DNA of 46,057 nucleotides from Phlegmacium glaucopus (lineage: Eukaryota > Basidiomycota > Agaricomycetes > Agaricales > Cortinariaceae). Of the stretch, positions 20,342 to 32,984 are shown piece after piece (position 1 is the stretch's first letter; the number at the start of each line of letters is the position of its first letter). Under the pieces are notes generated by a model, which did not search any database, had not been told where the DNA came from, and worked only from the letters and a program-made list of their open reading frames with translations. The stretch lies in NCBI GenBank assembly GCA_015039465.1, contig MU130719.1:1-46057 (forward strand). Reading direction: 5' to 3'. Both the position numbers and the translations under genes were made by a program.

Positions 20342-21588
20342 TCATCTATTTACCATCTCGATATGGTCGCTTAGTCGAACGCCAATATCGTCGTCTCTAT
20401 CCACGATGTCCACGATATCCACATCTCCCGTTTCCGGTATTGGATTTGGATTGGCAGCCGAAAAGCGCAAACTCCCGATGGTAGATTCTATCATGGATTC
20501 CCGGTCGTGGAACGAGAATCCCATTGAGACCCGCACCAAGATGATTGTAGGTGTGATACCCTAGACAGGCCCATGTTATTAGTAAAATAAGAAGTAGCAA
20601 TGACCGATGCTGTAATCACATTGAGCATTTGGTGGATATAAACAATCAGACTAAAAGTGTCAAGGCTCGGGCCATTTTGAAAAACGGTAACCACGAGTCG
20701 AGCCAACTGGATTGAAAACAATATCATGCCAGATTCAATTAGCACGAATACGGCAGTCCGAATTTTGCTCCCGCCAGTGACACCCAAAGTTTGGTCGTCT
20801 GAGGTGGATTTGACTTCACGGTACACGTTGAGGATCTTGAGGATGATTAAGCCCATCACCAAAGCATTCACAGTCATGGATATGGCGACACTTGCCACAG
20901 CCAGCCAAATCCCCCAGTCAGTTTGTACAACTTGGCCCGAGAGAATGTACTGTGAGCTGTTACTTGTCAGCCACATAGCTAGAGGCAATGAATTGAAAAT
21001 CGCCGGTCAAATGGAATAGGTTGACGGACCTAAGAATACAAATGCTGAGATTGAAGGAATGATCACGACACGGATATTGCAACCCCACACAATCCAGCAA
21101 CGGTAGATCTTTAATATTTGCATGAATAAAATAAAGGTTAGGGATAGTAGTGGCTTATACATACTAGGATATACTGAGCTATGAAATCGCAGCAACCAGT
21201 TACTGTGCCTTGAATAAAAGATATGCGGAGGAATGCCGTTGGAATCTGCACAAACAGAAAGCATAAAAAAAGATGGTTATTGTTACCGATGGAATTGTTA
21301 CTAACTTGATGTGTGAAAAGTGCCATATCAAGCACAACGGTAGCAACAGATAGAACATATAGAGCACACAGAGCATAGAAAAGGATGTTTTTCGCCTTGT
21401 TGGTACCTTTTTTCGATGCCCAGTGGTGTTGTAGATACATGGCGAATATGCCAGAATAGAGTCCTGCGACAAGTTAATATTATACTTTTGTAGCAGGTGC
21501 CGTGAAAGTTGTAGAAAAATATCTTACCACAGAGAAATCCTTCGAGACACATTCCAATGAAATCAAAGTCTCCAACAGTTAGCTCCAT
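20342..21588 (-). CDS. Seven-helix membrane protein, cluster copy A
   Basis: Receptor-like integral membrane protein of an Agaricomycete family without an assigned function; ligand unknown. Exons are 21528..21588, 21306..21463, 21165..21245, 21030..21108, 20620..20978 and 20342..20560 (318 aa). Intron phases are 1,0,0,1,0. Hydrophobic segments lie at about 9-33, 44-68, 82-104, 110-129, 150-176, 198-224 and 236-258. A hydrophilic tail of about 60 residues carries SMIESTIGSLRFS and an Asp-rich end. Conserved landmarks are GCCDFIAQ, YRCWIVWG, SMTVNALV and FVLIESGM. The intron after HQMLN (gtgatt...tctag) joins it to GITPTIILVRVSM; reading through it would break the last helix. A receptor role is inferred from topology only. 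Confidence 0.85.
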
Positions 21589-21633
21589 GATTCCGTGTCT
21601 GTTTTAATGACCTATTGCGTCTCTGACCCTTGC

Positions 21634-21641
21634 TTTATATA
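21634..21641 (-). promoter_or_regulatory. TATA box of copy A
   Basis: TATATAAA, 46 nt upstream of the ATG at 21588. It is the best match of the six. Confidence 0.65.
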
Positions 21642-21649
21642 AGAATCTA

Positions 21650-23360
21650 CCATCTATATTAAATACAGTGACTGAGATAAAAGTTCGCAATGATCGCAAC
21701 ACTGTCGCTGTCATAATCATAATCTGATTGATCAGGTAGGAATGTGTACTGCATCGCCATGTATACATACTAACTAGATTGAGGCAGAAAATGGTGATGC
21801 AACCTGTCTTATTTTAGGTTACCGACTTTTCCAAGGTAAGCCTGGCCTCAGACTAGCTTCCATCATTGAAATCTGTCACCAAAAAGATCATCATATTGAT
21901 TATCAGATACTCTGACGGCAAGTGAGCTACTGGACTCCTGCTTTTGACATAAACTCACCCTGTTAGATTCTAATGCCCAGTTACAACTTGAATCACAAAA
22001 TCGACAGATTCAACGAACGGAACCTAAATCATTTGTTGACGGTGTTGGAGGAATAACGCCCATGCTGTACTTGATGAACCTCAGGTGCGATGAAAGCGGC
22101 ATAATCGCGTTGTTGATATAGTAGCAAAGATGACGACACGGTTGTTTCACTGTATCTAGTAGATGAAAGGTGAGTTATTTTAACTCCTTTTCTTTTCTTT
22201 TCTTTCTTCATAAGCTCACCTCTGTTCAATGAACTCGAACAACATCAAATCTGTGATAGTTTTGAATCATCGCTTTTCTGATGATCAACACCGGATCAAG
22301 ACTACCATCTCGACCACATCAATATAAGAAGTTGATGTAACGAATTGATTCTCATCTGGAACTTAGGTTAGTGCCCATGCCGTACTTGATCCTGCTGTTG
22401 GTATAGTACGGTTGTTTCTAGTAGACCAAAGGTGAGTTATTGACTCGTTTTCTTTTCTTTTCGACATCACCTCACCTCTATTCAATAAATTCGAACAGTC
22501 GGATCTATGAAAGCTTTGAAATGTCGCTTTCCTGATGATCAACACCTCATCAACACCGCCATCTCTACACCATCAATATGGGAAGATGAACAATGCTGAA
22601 TAGATAGATGCTACAGACGACGAGATAAGGTTGTGATACATTTTGAGCTGGACTGACTTTTCCCTATACTCGAACATCTTTTGAAGGCCTTTTACGACTG
22701 AATAAGGGAGCGCAAAAAGAATCAAGTGGATAGGAGAAGATGCTGAAGACAATGAATTGGGTATTCAAAGAAGAAATCTGAAGACGATATTTACTAAGCT
22801 CATATGGATGTTCCGTTCTGTGCAAAACCACACAAGCCGTGGGTCTACAATTAAACTCTGTATACGTGCTAATGTGCATGTGAACAGACCTTTCGTGTTC
22901 GATCCCTCTGGGTATATGTAGCGCACAATTGTCTTGCAGGTAAGAGCTACAGAATGGCCTGAGTGTGATAATAAAATTTAGCTGGCGCGTGTAGTACTTT
23001 ACCATCCAATTTGTATGGGAGAGCATCGTTTTCAGCGGTGAGATAATAGAGGGAGGTGAGGAGATATTATGTTGAGTATCTTTGGATCTTGGTCTCCAGC
23101 CTAGCTCTTATTCTTCACAGCACTCGTCACCTCCATTCGCCATAAGACCAGGAAGTTGATGGTGGTGGCCAATTTCAAGGATCAAGTGCCTCAACGATTC
23201 GATTCGAAATGAAAAGGACAATCTGATGTCTGAACTCGCAAGGCCGCAGGCGATCACATGATCGGTTGAAGCTTTGAAAAACAATGTCAATGGTCTGCAA
23301 TCGTCCATTGATCCTTCTTCTAATATATTCTCTCGTGCTTATGGGCTTATCGGGCTCACG
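21650..23360. repeat. 5' flank (Q) and R repeats upstream of copy A
   Basis: Q (21650-22330) includes 'ccaaggtaagcctggcctcagactagcttcc', 'gattatcagatactctgac' and 'acagattcaacgaacggaac'. A partial second round of its end lies at 22365-22560 (gttattgactcg...ttttctttt...cacctctattcaat). R follows at 22600-23170. No gene is supported in these 1.7 kb. Confidence 0.6.
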
Positions 23361-23364
23361 CTGC

Positions 23365-24440
23365 CCCAGCTGCCAATCATATCGGAAGTCAAGGTAAACT
23401 AGGAGGTCGAGCACCTGTATCGGACGTGGAAGGGGTGTTGTTGAATTTGGTTCGGAACGTATGTGTTTCTGTTTTGCATCACGGTCTCGATCGAGATATC
23501 CGTCGAGGGGTGAAATGTCAACGTTGAAAGGTATTTTTCTTGTTGATTAGATTATGGACTATTCCACTATCAAGCTTTGTAGGAACCGTCAATTCCATGG
23601 TGGACCAGTTGTCAGCATTTGCGTTTGAGGTGACGAGGGTAGCTTTGGAAGTCGGGACGCAGGTATATTGAGAGGTCAAGCAAGAGTCAAAAGGTATGCA
23701 GGGAACCTGGGCTAATTTGACCAGGGACGTCAGCGTATGTTGCTTCATTCCATCTTTTCATTCTCGTTTGATGACAATATTCGACAGAAAATGACTTCGA
23801 ATTTGGCCGATCATACGAAAGCTCTTGCCGTAGGTGGCCTTCGTCAATGTTGATGTTCAAGATGTTTTGACTTGAAGATGACCGTCAACTCCATGGTCGC
23901 TCAGTTGAGCACATTGGCTAACGAAGTCACTCCAGTCAGTTTGGAAGTTAGAAGGGAAGGTATCTTGGGTGGACAGGCGTTTGTACCTGACGTTCAGGGA
24001 ATGTGGAAGGTTGGTGATTTCCGGTTCTTTTTTTCCTCATAATATGATCTTAAGTGGATGGCTTTTTCTAGGTGCTTACTGATAACGTCAACCTCATGGC
24101 CATGAATTTGACCAATCAAGTGTGTTCAATCGCAGAAGTGGTCAGAGCCCGTCGCTGGTGGTGATTTGACAAAGACGATGTCCTTGGAGGGATCTTGGAA
24201 TTGGGGGAGACAGTCAATGGAATGACGGAGTTTTGAGTGTCTTCGGTGATCGAGTCACTCGTGGCTAGAGAAGTCGGGACGGAAGTCGGTTGGGTGGTCA
24301 GGCCAGGGCTACGAATGTTGGTGGGACGTGGAAGGGTTTGACGGATAATGATGGCTCACAACGTATATTTTTCTTCGCTTGTTAAAAGGCTAATTTATAT
24401 TATTTTTTCAGTTGACGCTACAAAGGCAAACCATAGCCGT
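23365..24440 (+). pseudogene. Nik1-type (group III) histidine kinase HAMP-array fragment 1
   Basis: Only parts of the N-terminal HAMP repeat array of a fungal hybrid histidine kinase (osmosensing HOG pathway in the family) are present. Recognisable pieces in order are GSQGKLGGRAPVSDVEGV (about 23380), GTVNSMVDQLSAFAFEVTRV (23569), MTVNSMVAQLSTLANEVTPV with EGILGGQAFVPDVQGMWK (23880-24010), LTDNVNLMAMNLTNQV (24074) and TNVGGTWKGLTDND (about 24315). Frameshifts, stops and internal deletions separate them. No kinase or receiver domain is present, so it cannot signal. It lies between copies A and B. Confidence 0.8.
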
Positions 24441-24547
24441 TTTAGTACATCCTCTATGTACACCTGGCGGTACGAGATCCGGATTCGACTTGGTTGAGAG
24501 GTGAGTTCAGTCAAAAGATGTAGAATAGACATTTCCGTACTGTTATT

Positions 24548-25770
24548 GTGACACGTTGACTGAGTTCCCGACTCGGAAACGCAAGGGGGACGGCTAATCA
24601 CCATCGGCAGTACGAAAGATAAGTTAGCGGGTACGTAGTCTTACTATAGAGACGTGAAAATGGTGTACATGTACGCTGGTTGTTGATCTTGAAGTGTTTC
24701 TTCTAGACTGAGGAGTTTAATACCACCGTCTGTCCAGAAGGGTCGCACCTTCAATGAACCCCAGGCCTAGATAATTTTAGAAGCTATGGAATCAAGCCTA
24801 GTTGCGATAATGAATTTAAAGGTCATTTGTCGCGTTTTTGGTAAGTGATTGGATTGCTTGTTGGTGTCAGGGGAGGAAGGTGGCCTGCAGTGCAGGGTGA
24901 TATCGATAGTGAATGGATAGGTTTTCAGCTTCCCCGTACTTTCATAGGTCCATAACACAACACATCCAGCAGTACCATCGAATGTATGCGCCATCAATCA
25001 GCGGTGCTACTTGACCGGTGGGTAGACTATTAAGGAGATTTGATAGTGTTGCATGTTCGGGTTCGGAAAGTATGTTCATTGGTTGGTTGATGGTCAGAGC
25101 GAAATTAAATGGGCATTGTTGGATGGTGACTAGCGGCGGACATTTGATGGTAGGACTGAGGATTGAGATCATGGGCAATGACCGCTTCGACAACTTTGAT
25201 ATTGTTTCATGGTCATGGCAGAGTATAATATGGCGTCCATTCGAAATAAAGGCAAATGACTAAGATTGAATCGAAATGACAAGTTCAAGCGAAACAAAGG
25301 ATTGGTTACTTACCATTGACATCGACCTTTGATTCGCCCACTGGTCATGTGGGAAAGCAATGAGTTAGTTTTGTCGATGTGTGTTCAGCGGGCAATTAGT
25401 CTGTCCTGCCTTCATCGTCTCTTACTTGTTGTCCTTTGTCATCTGCTGCAATGACCTCAACGGCCGCTCTATGATTCGAACTGAAAAACGAAAGCTGGGT
25501 CTTGACTTTTGGATTACACTTGATAAAGACTTACCACAATCTATTCCCTCATTTGCAAGTCCTACCCCCTCCTCTTTAAAGTTAGATGTAGACACGGACT
25601 AACTCGTTTCTTTGCGATGGATTCGGCAAATGAAGTGTAATTCAATCGTTGATGTAATGAGTAGACAACAACGCAGTTGCTGAAGGATGAAGGAGTGGAC
25701 CTGCTAAGCGATAACTGAGCTACTCGGTTGTCATTCTGACATAAACGCGCCCCGCCATAAGACCCGGTTC
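24548..25770. repeat. Duplicated segment S, copy 1
   Basis: Shares long similarity with 28020-29730, from 'ttgactgagttcccgactcgg' through 'gctggttgttgatcttgaag' to the 'ctcgtttctttgcgatgg' end next to a receptor gene. Copy 2 contains extra sequence, so the two have diverged by insertion and deletion. Confidence 0.65.
24767..25260 (-). pseudogene. Unknown decayed gene in segment S, copy 1
   Basis: Minus-strand reading gives ISKLSKRSLPMISILSPTI and CPPLVTIQQCPFNFALTINQ. After a frame change near 24995 it gives AHTFDGTAGCVVLWTYESTG. The related copy at 28690-28971 keeps the first half (LVTIQQCPFNLTATNNQ). It looks like a degraded protein gene, but I recognise no family. Confidence 0.3.
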
Positions 25771-26039
25771 TCTCCACCTTTTCGGTCTATCAAGAAAATG
25801 GTCGCGCCTGCAATGAATCCCAGCAGAATAATATGATTTATGATCTACGATCAATACGAGCCGTGAATGAGATTGAACAAATATGTTGGCGGTGGTCAAT
25901 TCGCTAGAGGATATCGTTCTTGACAGACAGATCTGCTGGCTAAGTCTTTCCCACGCTTGACCACAGTTTCTACGCGTTTAATGTGCCATCTCAATTGAAT
26001 TGCATATCAACAAGGTCAAGTTCTAGATGTTCTATGTGA
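25600..26039. repeat. 3' flank unit of copy B
   Basis: Carries 'gatgtaatgagtagacaacaac', 'cgccataagacccggttctctcc' and 'ctaagtctttcccacgcttgacc', shared with 29580-29950 and 43200-43634. Confidence 0.6.
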
Positions 26040-27261
26040 TCATCTCTCTACCATCTCGATATCATCGCTTAGTCGAACGCCAATAACATCGTCTCTATTC
26101 TCGATATCTCCCGTTTCTGGTATTGAATTTGGATTGTCAGCCGCAAAGCGCAAACTCCCGACGCTAGATTCTATCATGGATTCCTTGTCGTAGAACGACA
26201 ATCCCATTGAGACCCGCACCAGGATGATTGTAGGTGTTAGACCCTAGAAAGACCCATGTTATTAGTAAAATAAGCAGTAACAGTGACTCCATGTTGTAAT
26301 CACATTGAGCATTTGGTGGATAGCAACGATGATATAAAAGGCTTTATAGGCCACGCCCACCGTGTGAAAAATGATAACCACGAGTCGAGCCGTTTGGATT
26401 GAAAACAACATCATGCCAGATTCAATTAGCACGAATATGACAGCCCGAATTTTGCCTCCCCGAGTGACGCCCAAAGTTTGATTGTCCGAGGATTTGACTT
26501 CACGGTACACATTGAAGATCTTGAAGATGATTAAGCCCGTCACCAGAGCATTCACAGTCATGGACATGGCGACACTTGCCACAGACAGCCGATTCCCCCA
26601 GCCAGTATCAATAACTTGGCCGGAGAAAATGTAGTGTGAGGCGTTGCCTGATAGCCACATACCTAGAGGCAATACATTGAAATTAGTTAGTCTAATAAGA
26701 TAGCTTCACTGACCTAAGAATACAAATGCTGAGATTGAAGGAACGATCACGACACGGATGTTGCAACCCCACACAATCCAGCAACGATAGACCTTTGAGA
26801 GTTGCATGAATAAAATAACTGGTAGCCATAGTAGTTTATACATACTAGGATAGATTGAGCTATGAAATCACAGCAACCAGTTACTGTGCCTTGAATAAAA
26901 GATGCGTGGAGTAATGCCGTTGGATTCCAGTGAAACTGCCCAACTGAAAGTGTGAAAAAGATGGTTATTGTTATCGATGCAATTGTTACTAACCACATAC
27001 ACGAACATTGTTATATCAAGCACAACATTAACAAAGGATAGAACATATAGAGCACAGAGAGCGTAGAAAACGATATTTTTCGTCTTGTCGGTGCCTTTTT
27101 TCGATGTCCAGTGGTCCTGTAAATAAATGGCAAATATACCAGAATAGAGTCCTGGGGTTGATATGATACTTCTTTCGCAAGGGCCATGAAAGTTATAAAA
27201 AAAAAGTCTTACCATAAAGAAAGCCTTCCAGATATAATCCAATAATGTCAGTTGGCGTCAT
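26040..27261 (-). CDS. Seven-helix membrane protein, cluster copy B
   Basis: Exons are 27213..27261, 26994..27151, 26846..26935, 26714..26792, 26304..26662 and 26040..26243, giving 312 aa. Exon 1 is 12 nt shorter than in the other copies (start MTPTDIIGLYLEGFLYG). Splice sites and phases otherwise match copy A. Landmarks are GTVTGCCDFIAQSIL, WIVWGCNIRVVIVPS, SMTVNALVTGLIIFKIFNVY, VIFVLIESGMMLFSIQTARL and tail SMIESSVGSLRFAADNPN. The acceptor of exon 3 must be the second AG (ttgggcag at 26936) to keep frame. No stop or frameshift, so it is probably functional. Confidence 0.85.
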
Positions 27262-27306
27262 GGCTTCGTGTCTGTTGTAATGACCTATTGCATCTCTGAC
27301 TATTGC

Positions 27307-27314
27307 TTTATATA
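27307..27314 (-). promoter_or_regulatory. TATA box of copy B
   Basis: TATATAAA, 46 nt before the ATG at 27261. Confidence 0.65.
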
Positions 27315-27639
27315 AGAGTCTAGATCTATATCAAATACAGTGACTGAGATAAAAGCTTGAAGTTCGTAACAAACTGTCGCTGTCATAATCCTACCCCGAT
27401 TTGCGATCAGGGTGTATCGCTAGACTCGTGACCAGTCGGAGAATGAGGAGGGTGGAGAGAATCCTCGATTCTGCGCAGCCGTCACATCATAGAGGGAACG
27501 GTCACAGGTCTAGTGTATCGCATCGCCCAACCTGTCTTAATTTGGGTACCTGAGGTAAGCCTGGTCTCAGACTAGCTTCCATCGATGATCATAGTGATTA
27601 TCAGATACTCTGACGCCAGGCGAGCTACTGGCCTCCAGT

Positions 27640-28000
27640 ATTTGACATACAGAACATATTGAATGTTATGTCCATGTCCTGCCGGAATACTTATCATTAA
27701 CGAGGTGGGAAGGGAAGAGAAAAACTCCAACCCTGCACCTACATCAGGGACAGATCCGTATCCATCTGATGTGATAAGGTCATCTCTTCCAGCATGATCC
27801 ATATCATCTCCCAATTTTTCCCGAAGGTTGGCCATGAAAACACGGGAAAGAGCTTGTTGTCTGAGCAGCAGGGGTCGGGTTACGAAATACAAGTTGAAGG
27901 GTAGGTAATATAGCAAGCAATCGTAGGTCTGTTAGCAGAAACACATTAGAGAGAACTGATAAGATATCTTTATCACAATTGCTGGTTTGACGGCTTGGCA
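27640..28000 (-). pseudogene. SAM-methyltransferase fragment, decayed copy
   Basis: Close relative of the 40769-41363 gene. It keeps LTDLRLLAILPTLQLVFRNP, then in another frame ALSRVFMANLREKLGDDMDH and YGSVPDVGAG. After an intron-like stretch it keeps GHGHNIQYV. It carries frameshifts, has lost motif I (LDIGAG changed to PDVGAG) and ends abruptly where receptor flank Q begins. It is non-functional. Confidence 0.7.
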
Positions 28001-28019
28001 AGGCCATAAAATGCATTCC

Positions 28020-29730
28020 ATGTGCTCCTTGACTGAGTTCCCGACTCGGAAGGGACATGGCTAATCACCATCGGCAGTACGAAAGATAAGTTAGCGGCTA
28101 CGTAGCCTTAGAGATGTGAAAACCGGTATACAAGTAGGCTGGTTGTTGATCTTGAAGTGCTTCTTCTAGATTGGTGGGTTAAATATCTCCAAGCAACTCA
28201 AATTGGGAGGAAGCGATAAATTCCAATTAAGATCCTGAAAGTTTGGCCTGAGAAATCAGTTCCAACTATAGATCGTATATCTGGACATTTGGTGTGCAGA
28301 AACGCTGCCATTCTTCATGGCCCACATCGCCTCCATCCTTTATGAGATCCAGCTACCCGTATCACTTCCGACCATCTGTCCAAAAGGTTATCCAAGGTCG
28401 CGCCTCTAACGAACGCCAGGCCTGGATAGTTTTAGAAGGTACGGAATCAAGCCGAGTCGCAATGATGAATTTAAGGTTCATTCGTCGCGTTGTTGGTGAG
28501 TGATTGGATTGCTTGTTGGTGTCAGGGGAGGAAGGTGGCCGGCTGTGCGGGGTGATATCGATAGTGAATGAATGAAGGGTTTAGTACGATAGGAGTGACT
28601 TAAAATATCTTTTCACTTACCCGTTACTTTCATAGCTCCACAACAAATCCAGCAATACTATCGAGTGTATGCGTCATCAACCAGCAGTGCTACCTGACCG
28701 CTGGGCGGACTATTGATGGCGTTGCATGCTCGGGTTTGGAACGTATGTTGGTTGGTTGGTTGTTGGTCGCAGTCAAATTAAATGGGCATTGTTGGATGGT
28801 GACCAGCGATGGACATTTAGTGGTAGGACTGAGCATAGAGCTCATGGGCGATGAGCGCTTCGACAACCCTGATATTGTTTCATTGCCATGGCAGGGTATA
28901 ATATGGCGTCCATTCGAAAAGAAAGGCAAATAACTAGGATTGATTTGAGATGAGAAGTCCAAGCGAAACAAAGGATTGGTTATTTACTTTGACCTTTGGC
29001 CTTGATCCAGAATTCAAGTCTTTAATGATTCCATTTGATCTCAGGACGGGAGGGGATATCATCTTTGACACATGAATCATCGAAATCGGGTCATATGACA
29101 CAGCTAAAACAGAACGAGATGCCTAAATATCAATGGATAATGAGAAAGAGGCATTCAGAGTACCAAGATACTTACCTGGCGTGCCCAAATTTTCATTTGA
29201 ACCTCTGCGCTGCATCACTAAGCTGTTGCGCTATAGCTACTCCTCTGATGTTCTAGATCCATAACGACGGGCACCAACTGGCTAGAGTACACTTTTCGCC
29301 CACCCGTCTTGTGGGAAAAGAGTTGGTTCTGTCGATATATGCTCAGTGAGCGTTCAGTGGGCGATTGCTCTCTCCTGCCTTCATCATCTCCTACTTGTTT
29401 TTCTCAATGGCTGCTGTATGATTCGAACTGAAAAACGAAAGCTAAGTATTGACTTTTGGATTAGACATGATGTAGACTTACCGCGATCTATTGCCCCATT
29501 TGCAAGTCCTACCCCTCCTCTTTACGGTCAGTGCTACCTATGTAGACGCGGACTAACTCGTTTCTTTGCGATGGATTCGGCAAATGAAGTCTAATTCAAT
29601 CGTTGATGTAATGAGTAGACAACAACTCAGTCGCTGAAGGATGAAGGAGTGGACCTGATAAACGAGAAGTGAGCTACTCGGTTGTCAGTCTGACATGTTG
29701 AACGCGCCTCTTCCGCCATAAGACCCGGTT
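28020..29730. repeat. Duplicated segment S, copy 2, with 3' flank of copy C
   Basis: Second copy of the segment at 24548-25770, with extra sequence at about 28180-28300 and 28980-29300. It contains the same unknown gene relic on the minus strand (28690-28971). It ends in the usual 3' flank of the next receptor gene. Confidence 0.6.
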
Positions 29731-29951
29731 CTCTCCATCTTTTCGGGCTATCGGTTGCGCCTACAATGAACCCCAGCCAAACAGTATGATTTAAAGCCTA
29801 TGATGAATCCGAGTCGTGAATGAGGTTGAACAAATAGCGGCGGTCAATTTGACAGGATATCGTGGTTGGACAAGGCGTCTGGCTGTTCTTTCTCACGCTT
29901 GACCACAGTCTTTACGCATTTATTTGCCATAGCTACAAGATCCGGTTCTAG

Positions 29952-31235
29952 CTAACTTCTATGTGATTGTATATCCACCATCTGGATATCGTCGCTTAGT
30001 CGAACGCCAATATCATCGTCTCCATTGACAATACCGACATCATCTACCGTTTCCGATATTGAATTTGGGTTGTCCGCTGCAAAGCGCATACTCCCGACCG
30101 TCGATTCTATCATGGATTTTTCGTCGTAGAAAGACCATCCCATTGAGACCCGCACCAGGATGATTGTAGGTGTTATACCCTAGACAGAACCATCTTATTA
30201 GTAAAATAAGAAGTGGCAATGACTGATGTTGTAATCACATTGAGCATTCGATGGATATAGAAAATGAGGATGAAAAGAGCACTAATGGCAGCATTCATCG
30301 TGTTAAAAAAGCTAACTACGAGCCGCACCAATTGGATTGAAAACAATACCATGCCAGATTCAATGAGCACGAATATGACAGTCCGAAATTTGCTCCCGCC
30401 AGTGGCGCCTAAAGTTTGGTCGTCGGAGGCGGATTTGACTTCACGGTACATTTTGAAGATCTTGAAGATGATTAAGCCTGTCACCAGAGCATTCACAGTC
30501 ATGGACATGGCGAGACTTGCCACACCCAACCAATTCCCCCAGTCAGCTTCCACAACTTCGCCTGAGAGAATATACTGTGAGCCGGTAGTGCCTAGCCATG
30601 TAGCTAGGGGCAATAAATTAAAGTTGAAATTAGTCAGTCAAATAAAATAGGTTAACTGACCTAAGAATGTGAATGCTAAGATTGAAGGAATGATCACGAC
30701 ACGGATATTGCAGCCCCACACAATCCAGCAACGGTAGATCTTTAAGATTTGCATGAAGAAAATATAAATGATAGGGATAAGTAGTCTATACGTACTAAGA
30801 CAGATTGAGCTATGAAATCGCAGCAGCCAAATACTGTGCCTTGAACAAGAACAAAGTCGAGGAATGTTTTGAATGCCGTTGGGTTCCCAAGCTGCACAAC
30901 TGAAAGCATAAAAAAAAGGATGGTTATTGTTACCGATGGAATTGTGACTAACCGAATATATAAAAACTGTTATATCAACCACAATGGTAACAACAGATAG
31001 AACATATAGGGCACACAGGGCATAGAAAACGATATTATTTGTCTTGTTGGAGCCTCCCCTTGATACCCAGTGGTCTTGGAGATACATGACAAATATGCCA
31101 GAATACAATCCTGGGACAGATTTATATTATACTTCTTTAGCAGGAGCCGTGAAAGTTGTACAAAAGTATCGTACCATAAAGAAAGCCTTCGAGACATAAT
31201 CCAATAATGTCAAAGTCTGCAGAAGTAAGCTCCAT
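29952..31235 (-). CDS. Seven-helix membrane protein, cluster copy C
   Basis: Exons are 31175..31235, 30953..31110, 30796..30891, 30661..30739, 30239..30603 and 29952..30179 (328 aa, the longest copy). Exon 3 is 15 nt longer than in A and exon 5 is 6 nt longer (SFFNTMNAAISALFILIFYI). The tail ends MVDIQSHRS because the usual stop codon has changed and the frame runs on to the next one. Start is MELTSADFDIIG. Landmarks GCCDFIAQSVL, YRCWIVWGCNIRVVIIPS and FVLIESGMVLFSIQLVRLVV are intact. Confidence 0.85.
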
Positions 31236-31271
31236 GACTTCGTGTCTGTTTAATGAATCTCTCACCCTTGC

Positions 31272-31279
31272 TTTTTATA
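31272..31279 (-). promoter_or_regulatory. TATA-like box of copy C
   Basis: TATAAAAA, 37 nt before the ATG at 31235. It is the only copy lacking the full TATATAAA. Confidence 0.5.
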
Positions 31280-32740
31280 AGAGTCTAGCATCGATGTATA
31301 TCAAGTACAATGAGTGGAATAAAGTTCATGACGATCCTTAACAAACTGGCGCTGTCGTAATCATAATCCGATTTTAGATCAGGTAGAATGTGTAGCGCAG
31401 CGCCCATGCATACATACTAACTAGTTGGAGGCAGAAAATGGTGATGCAACCTGCCTTATTTTGGGTAACCGAATTTTCCAAGGTAAACCTGACCTCATAC
31501 TAGCTTCCATCATTGAAATCTGTCACAAAAAAAAGATGATCATACGTGATTATCGGATACTCTGACAGCGAGCTAGTAAAGCTATTGGCTACCTGTTTTT
31601 GACATAAACTCACCCCTGTTATATTCGAACGCCCGCTTACAACTAGAATCACAAAAACGACAAATTCAACGAACGGAACCTAAATCGTTCGTTGACGTTG
31701 TTGGAGTAACGCCCATGCCATACTTGATGACTATTATGATGCGATGAAGGAGGCCTAATCCACTGTTGCTGATATAGTAGCATAGATGATGACACGGTTG
31801 TTCTATTGGATCTAGTAGATGAAAGGTGAGTTATTGACCCGTTTTCTTTTCTTTTCGACACCAACCCACCTTGATTCAATGGATTCGAACAATGTTTTCA
31901 AGAATTTATGATAGCCTTGAAATATCGCTCTTCCGATGATTAAAACCTGATCAACACTATTCATCTCAACCTCATCAATTGGGGAGATTAACTAGGCTGA
32001 ATAGATGCACGAGATAAGGTTGTTCTCCATTTATATGGCCTTTGACGACATGGTATATGATCATGGAGCGTAAAAAATAAAGCGAATGGAAGAGAAGACG
32101 CTGAAAACAACGAATTGAGCATTCGAAGAAGGAAATCTGAGGACAATATTTACCAAGCTCATATGACTGTCTTGTTATGTGCAAAAATCGCGCGAGCGGT
32201 GGGTCTATGATTGAACACAGTAAGGTTTCTGTATATATGCTAATGTGCGTTTGAACTAACCTTTTGTGTTCGATCTTTCTGGGTATATTGTATATGTAGC
32301 GCTCCATCATCTTGCAGGTATGAGCTGAACGTAATAAGAGAGTTTAGCTGGCGTGTAGTCCCTGTACCATCCGATTTGTACGGGAGAGGGTCGTTTTCAG
32401 CGGTGAGATGATTGAGGAGATAATAAGTTAAATCTCCCGCTACCTTCTTATTCTTCGCAGCCCTCGTCACCCATTCGCCATAAGAACCGGCTTTCCTCAG
32501 TATTTTCGGTTTATACAGTAGGTTGTCCAAGGTTGCGCCTGTAATGAAGCCCAGGCCTGAATAAACCTATGGTTAATCTGAGGGATGAATGAAGGTTGGG
32601 GGATAAGTTGGTGGTGGTGGCCAAATTGGCAGAGATATTTTCGGACAGTAGCTCACTGCACTGACCAGTGACCAACGACAGATATTCAGTACTAGTAGTG
32701 GGATCAAGGACCAAGTGCCTCGATCATTCAATATTTGACT
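31280..32740. repeat. 5' flank (Q) and R repeats upstream of copy C
   Basis: Q (31280-31920) and R (about 32000-32740) follow the same order as at copy A. The pyrimidine tract ttttcttttcttttcg is at 31841-31857. No supported gene. Confidence 0.6.
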
Positions 32741-32750
32741 GGTTTGAGTG

Positions 32751-32803
32751 GGCCGTTGCCTTCAGCACAGCAGATCCGAGTTCCGTTAGATCAAGTGTTG
32801 AAA
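32751..32803 (+). repeat. Inverted-repeat arm, outer block (left)
   Basis: Reads 'ggccgttgccttcagcacag' onward to 'agtgttgaaa'. It is the near-exact reverse complement of 35339-35392. Confidence 0.8.
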
Positions 32804-32984
32804 CTTATCTGCATGAAACCTGTCACCAAAAATATAATCATGGTCAATACATTGATAATAATATAGCAGCTGAGATGATGACACGGTTACATTGGATCTA
32901 GTAGACGACAAGTGAGTTAGAGAGACGACAGCGCATCTATTCGTGCGGCTTTAGCCGGTCGGCTTCTGAATAGTCCTCGGATCG

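Noticed and set aside
20561..20619. Reading the receptor protein straight through after QMLN (VITASVIATSYF...)
   Set aside because: This would frameshift the conserved C-terminal exon in every copy; the gtgatt...ag intron fits all six.
30264..30650. Plus-strand open frame of 128 aa, and similar ones at 20726, 38900 and 43968
   Set aside because: They are antisense shadows of exon 5 of the receptor genes.
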